This document shows, one piece after another, positions 8,401 to 10,812 of a stretch of DNA of 10,812 nucleotides; position 1 is the first letter of the stretch, and every line of letters begins with the position of its first letter. Where the stretch lies: positions 1 to 10,812 of the forward strand of contig BNVA01000056.1 of the NCBI GenBank assembly GCA_025997755.1. The letters are read 5' to 3'. The stretch is from Spirochaetia bacterium. Its GTDB lineage: Bacteria; Spirochaetota; Spirochaetia; Treponematales; Breznakiellaceae. Under the pieces are notes generated by a model. It ran no database searches and was not told the origin of the DNA. It saw only the letters and a list, made by a program, of their open reading frames with translations. Both the position numbers and the translations under genes were made by a program.

Positions 8401-10047
8401 ATGATAGGCAAGACGCGGCACTCAACGCCGGGCGTTACGCTTATAAGCCCGCCGCCACACCACGACATCTACTCCATCGAAGACTTGGCGGAGTTGATCT
8501 TTGATTTGAAAAACGCCAACAGGAACGCAAGGATAAGCGTAAAACTGGTCTCGGAAGCCGGAGTAGGAACTGTCGCCGCAGGTGTCGCAAAGGCTCATGC
8601 CGACAATATTTTGATTTCAGGCTACGATGGCGGTACGGGAGCAAGCCCGCAGTCAAGCATAAGACACGCCGGGCTGCCATGGGAACTGGGCATTGCCGAA
8701 ACTCATCAAACGCTGGTACAAAATGGCTTGCGGGGGCGCGTACGTCTGCAAACCGATGGTCAGATCAAGACGGGGCGGGATATTGTAATCGCCGGTATGC
8801 TTGGAGCGGAGGAATTCGGCTTTGGAACATCAACTTTGATCGTTTTGGGCTGCGTAATGATGAGAAAATGCCACGAAAACACCTGCCCGATGGGAGTTGC
8901 GACGCAAGACCCTGTGCTAAGAGCGCGTTTTTCGGGTAAAAGCGAACATTTAATCACCTTTTTCAAGTTTTTGGCAGAAGAAGTACGCGAAATAATGGCG
9001 GAATTGGGCTTTCGCCGCTTTGATGATCTAATCGGACGTTCGGACTTATTAGTCCAGCGCCGCTGTGATAAGCCGAAAGTCCAAAATATCGACTTGTCGA
9101 AAGTACTTCACCGCGCCGATCCGCCCAAAAACATAAAGGGTGGACAGGAGCTTCACTGCACCCAAAACCAGATTCATAAGATAGATAACATAGTTGATAG
9201 AAAGCTGATTGAGCAATGCAACGCCAGCTTGGAAAACAAAGTCCCCACCAGCTTAAAACTAGAAGTCCATAACACCGATCGCGCGGTCGGGGCGATGCTC
9301 TCCTACGAGGTTTCCACCCGCTTCGGCGGCTACGGTCTGCCGGAAAACTTTATTACCGTCGATTGGACAGGTTCCGCCGGACAGAGTTTCGGCGCATTTC
9401 TGGCAAAGGGCATAACATTCAGACTTGCAGGTGATACCAACGATTATTTGGGAAAGGGACTTTCGGGCGGACGCATCGCGGTTTTCCCGCCTGCCGGTTC
9501 CGTTTTTAAAAGCAACGAAAACATTATCGTGGGCAACACAGTACTTTACGGCGCTACATCGGGCGAACTCTACGTTGCGGGCATAGCGGGCGAGCGTTTC
9601 GGAGTCCGAAATTCCGGCGCGTTAGCCGTTGTCGAAGGCGCGGGCGACCACTGCGCCGAATATATGACAGGCGGCAAGCTCGTCGTGCTGGGCGCGGTGG
9701 GACGCAACTTCGCAGCAGGAATGTCGGGAGGTATAGCCTATGTGTTGGACAGAACCCCTAGCCCTCATGATTTCCAATACTACCTTAACAGCAGCATGGT
9801 GGAACTTAGCCGTCTTGAAAATATTGAAGATGAAACTTTTGTCCGCGACGCAATCCAAAAACACATCTTTTGGACAGGCTCAGCCTACGCCCAAACCATA
9901 CTCGATAATTGGCAAATTGAACGCCTGAACTTTTGGAAGGTACTGCCTGTAGAATACAAGCGTGCACTGGAAGAAATGAAACTAGCCGACTTGGATCAAA
10001 AGCTGTATGAAATCCGCAAGAGGGAGGAGATAGGTGAGAAAAGTTAG
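5419..10047 (+). CDS. gltB: Glutamate synthase large (alpha) subunit
   Basis: GltB hydrolyses glutamine and passes the ammonia through an internal tunnel to 2-oxoglutarate, giving glutamate; it is the GOGAT half of ammonia assimilation. At 1542 residues it is full length. Residues 1-33 are a likely cleaved propeptide ahead of nucleophile Cys34 (HDACGIGF). The class II glutamine amidotransferase domain covers about 34-430, with MTHRGAESADN (61-71), SRFSTNTFPAWDLAQPFR and HNGE (260-263). A central domain follows, about 480-780. The FMN-binding synthase domain (about 830-1200) has SNSGEGGED (925-933), GAKPGEGGQLPGHKV (978-992), GYDGGTGASP (from 1068) and the [3Fe-4S] cysteines C1145, C1151 and C1156 (CX5CX4C). 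The C-terminal GXGXG beta-helix covers about 1270-1480. No frameshift or missing key residue was found. Start is fixed by AAAGGAG 8 bases upstream. gltD, the NADPH-oxidising partner, does not follow. Whether it uses a distant GltD or ferredoxin cannot be judged here. Confidence 0.98.
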   Translation: MLEAIGGVGAHLNTTPANTIQPGLYSREYEHDACGIGFVADIKGRASHDIVERALTVLERMTHRGAESADNKTGDGSGVLMQVPHAFYKKLIPSLGEQNSYGTGLLFLPKDNTAQLAILKKIDSLAEKLGLTVTALRDVPSDSSVIGEIAKSAEPVVKQLFLISKDLSDLNFALYIFRKKLEKFFRDELGEPFSSACYMPSLSSSTIVYKGMLMPFQLRQYFPELQDEAVTSAVALVHSRFSTNTFPAWDLAQPFRIIAHNGEINTIKGNRFWAAAREKLYAHPRFGSHLKDILPVIEPDKSDSASFDNMLEFLVMSGRPLPQALMMMIPEAWNNKNPLSDEVTAFYEYHACIMEPWDGPASIVFCDGRYVGGTLDRNGLRPSRYTITKNGMIVMGSETGVQDFKPEEIEYKGRLKPGKLLFVDLQEGRIIPDDEVKQQVSRSKPYMDWVSKNVLTLPQETGTERTLADPLFNDDRRLLFMEKSQNYSREDIDRLLLPMVEAGQEPTSSMGTDTPLAVFSDKPQRVFAYFKQIFAQVTNPPIDSIREDLVMTLTGFVGKQPNMLDETPAHCRRIKVKNPILTPEDLRELKKIAKEEFKLVVIDSVFHSSLEQALDNLVSQAIEGVNAGASLIVLSDKKSLEPEAGLCAIPSLTAVGAVHHGLIKNGLRMNVSIIIESAEPREIMHYALLFGYGADLIVPYGALAAIAGICRSFDGKRAGEYKDAEHNYLKGLAKAMLKVMSKMGTSTLRSYRGAQIFEAVGLGQAVIDKCFEGTASRIGGAGFAELEAEALASYRAAVEADGRLDAEPAPQDYLLESAGQYRWRRNGERHAWNPDTIHLLQWSTRTADYAKFKQFTAMSNTLNQSPHVIRGLLDFAPHPPISLNEVEPAEEIMKRFTTGAMSFGSISKEAHETIAAAMNSIHGRSNSGEGGEDAIRFAVLPDGTCTRSAIKQVASGRFGVTSEYLANCTELQIKMAQGAKPGEGGQLPGHKVDKMIGKTRHSTPGVTLISPPPHHDIYSIEDLAELIFDLKNANRNARISVKLVSEAGVGTVAAGVAKAHADNILISGYDGGTGASPQSSIRHAGLPWELGIAETHQTLVQNGLRGRVRLQTDGQIKTGRDIVIAGMLGAEEFGFGTSTLIVLGCVMMRKCHENTCPMGVATQDPVLRARFSGKSEHLITFFKFLAEEVREIMAELGFRRFDDLIGRSDLLVQRRCDKPKVQNIDLSKVLHRADPPKNIKGGQELHCTQNQIHKIDNIVDRKLIEQCNASLENKVPTSLKLEVHNTDRAVGAMLSYEVSTRFGGYGLPENFITVDWTGSAGQSFGAFLAKGITFRLAGDTNDYLGKGLSGGRIAVFPPAGSVFKSNENIIVGNTVLYGATSGELYVAGIAGERFGVRNSGALAVVEGAGDHCAEYMTGGKLVVLGAVGRNFAAGMSGGIAYVLDRTPSPHDFQYYLNSSMVELSRLENIEDETFVRDAIQKHIFWTGSAYAQTILDNWQIERLNFWKVLPVEYKRALEEMKLADLDQKLYEIRKREEIGEKS

Positions 10048-10062
10048 GTCTGTGCTGTTTGC

Positions 10063-10539
10063 CTAAAAATCCCTAAAAGCGTCCGATTCTTCGTACCGTT
10101 TTAAAATTGAAACAACATCCTCCGCTTTTGCCGCGCCTATCAAATCGCTGTAAAAATCAGGATTCCTTAGGAGGTTCGCCATGCGCTGCAAAAGGTGTAG
10201 GTGTTCTTCCGCCTCAACAGGGGGCGCTAAGATCATCAGTATAAGATAAACGGGTTTACCATCCAGAGCATCGTAATCTATGCCTTTTTTTGACACACCC
10301 AAAACACCGAACACCTTGTCTACCGCTATTGTTTTACCATGCGGAATAGCGATGCCTTTTTGAATACCGGTAGACATACGTTCTTCCCTTTCGTTCAAAG
10401 CTTTGAGTATTTCTTCCCTTATGTTTAACTTAGAGGTGCGGCAGAAAATGTCTACCATTTCCTCGAAAGCCGCTTCTTTATCCTCGGCTTCCAGTCCGCA
10501 CTTTATGTACTCAGGCAAAAAAACTTCGCTCAACAACAT
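10063..10539 (-). CDS. ptsN: PTS-Ntr EIIA-type phosphocarrier (PtsN-like)
   Basis: This is a 158-residue soluble protein of the PTS EIIA type 2 (fructose/nitrogen) family, a phosphate acceptor that usually regulates other proteins rather than transporting sugar. The active-site region reads GIAIPHGKT, with H67 the expected phosphorylated histidine; H113 and H115 in EEHLHLLQRMANLL fit the second conserved histidine region. The N-terminal MLLSEVFLPEYIKCGLEAEDKE and the RE-E-MSTGIQKG segment fit the family, and the length is typical of a stand-alone EIIA. No EIIB or EIIC gene is nearby, which agrees with treponemes carrying PTS regulators without permeases. It follows secG by 20 bases on the same strand, so the two are probably co-transcribed; no strong Shine-Dalgarno is visible before the ATG. 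It converges on gltB with 15 bp between stop codons. The family is certain; the regulatory target is unknown. Confidence 0.93.
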   Translation of the reverse strand: MLLSEVFLPEYIKCGLEAEDKEAAFEEMVDIFCRTSKLNIREEILKALNEREERMSTGIQKGIAIPHGKTIAVDKVFGVLGVSKKGIDYDALDGKPVYLILMILAPPVEAEEHLHLLQRMANLLRNPDFYSDLIGAAKAEDVVSILKRYEESDAFRDF

Positions 10540-10559
10540 TTTAAAACCAACTTTATCCG

Positions 10560-10812
10560 TTAATTTTCTGCCGGCGCAGGCGCTAATTCAGGCGTTTCGG
10601 AATTGATTGCGTCCGTATCCTGATTATCCCACCACTCACGGTTTTGTTCGATAGCGTTCTGTCTGCCGGCAGCTTCCACACCTTTACCGCTGGGCGTTCT
10701 GTTTGCAAGAGCAAGGCAAAAACTTAAAATTAAAAAAACGGCCCCCAAAACCGACGACGCTTTGCTCAATACATTCCCGGAACGCGAACCGAAAGCGGAA
10801 GAACTGCCGCCG
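10560..10812 (-). CDS. secG: Preprotein translocase subunit SecG (5' partial)
   Basis: SecG is the small membrane subunit of the SecYEG channel that helps SecA-driven protein export. The reading frame is open to the window edge, and the first complete codon (10811-10809) begins GGSSSAFGSRSGNVLSKAS, matching the conserved loop between SecG's two membrane helices (FGS..G...L.K). The second helix follows (VLGAVFLILSFCLALA). The first helix and start codon lie outside the window. A TTG at 10769 should not be taken as the start, as that would discard the conserved loop. After the helix comes a hydrophilic tail of about 48 residues, polar and ending in ETPELAPAPAEN; such variable tails are common in SecG. 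It is upstream of ptsN in a probable operon. Confidence 0.9.
   Translation of the reverse strand, partial: GGSSSAFGSRSGNVLSKASSVLGAVFLILSFCLALANRTPSGKGVEAAGRQNAIEQNREWWDNQDTDAINSETPELAPAPAEN

Noticed and set aside
8679..8966. Short ORFs on both strands inside the gltB FMN/iron-sulfur region
   Set aside because: They overlap the most conserved part of gltB in other frames and lack initiation signals.
10403..10606. Plus-strand ORF of 67 codons across the secG-ptsN junction
   Set aside because: It is antisense to two recognised genes; no ribosome site or domain is visible.

Overview
The window looks like chromosomal DNA from a spirochete, most likely a free-living or gut-associated Treponema. 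Three things suggest this. The chemoreceptor signalling domain is of the type common in treponemes. MnmE lacks the usual glycine-rich PPGRGG motif near its N-terminus, as Borrelia MnmE also does from memory. There is also a PTS-Ntr EIIA gene, and treponemes are known for partial phosphotransferase systems. The lineage call is inference, because no rRNA or other marker gene is present. I see no mobile element, CRISPR array, tRNA or rRNA.

Left part, plus strand (1-3668). Three tightly packed genes form a probable operon. The first is a dCache-HAMP methyl-accepting chemotaxis receptor whose start lies outside the window. It overlaps by ATGA a short DtxR/MntR-type metalloregulator. Six bases after that comes mnmE, the tRNA U34-modifying GTPase. 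The combination is unusual, since environmental sensing, metal-dependent regulation and tRNA modification share one transcript.

Middle (3669-5418). A minus-strand gene encodes a two-pass membrane protein. It has an extracytoplasmic loop, a long acidic proline-rich linker carrying a near-perfect 51-bp tandem duplication, and a C-terminal domain that reads like a GGDEF fold without the GGDEF signature. It ends at a clear intrinsic terminator placed between it and mnmE. A 132-bp divergent intergenic region separates its start from gltB.

Right part (5419-10812). gltB encodes a full-length glutamate synthase large subunit with every expected catalytic and cofactor element. No gltD follows. Instead it converges, with only 15 bp between stop codons, on a minus-strand secG-ptsN pair. 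ptsN is a PTS-Ntr EIIA protein and secG a translocase subunit cut by the window edge. The closeness of ptsN and gltB is suggestive because both bear on nitrogen metabolism in other bacteria, but they lie on opposite strands and share no promoter.

Most of the window is ordinary housekeeping content. The least explained items are the degenerate GGDEF-like membrane protein, the metalloregulator with a mixed metal site inside a chemoreceptor/mnmE operon, and the orphan gltB.
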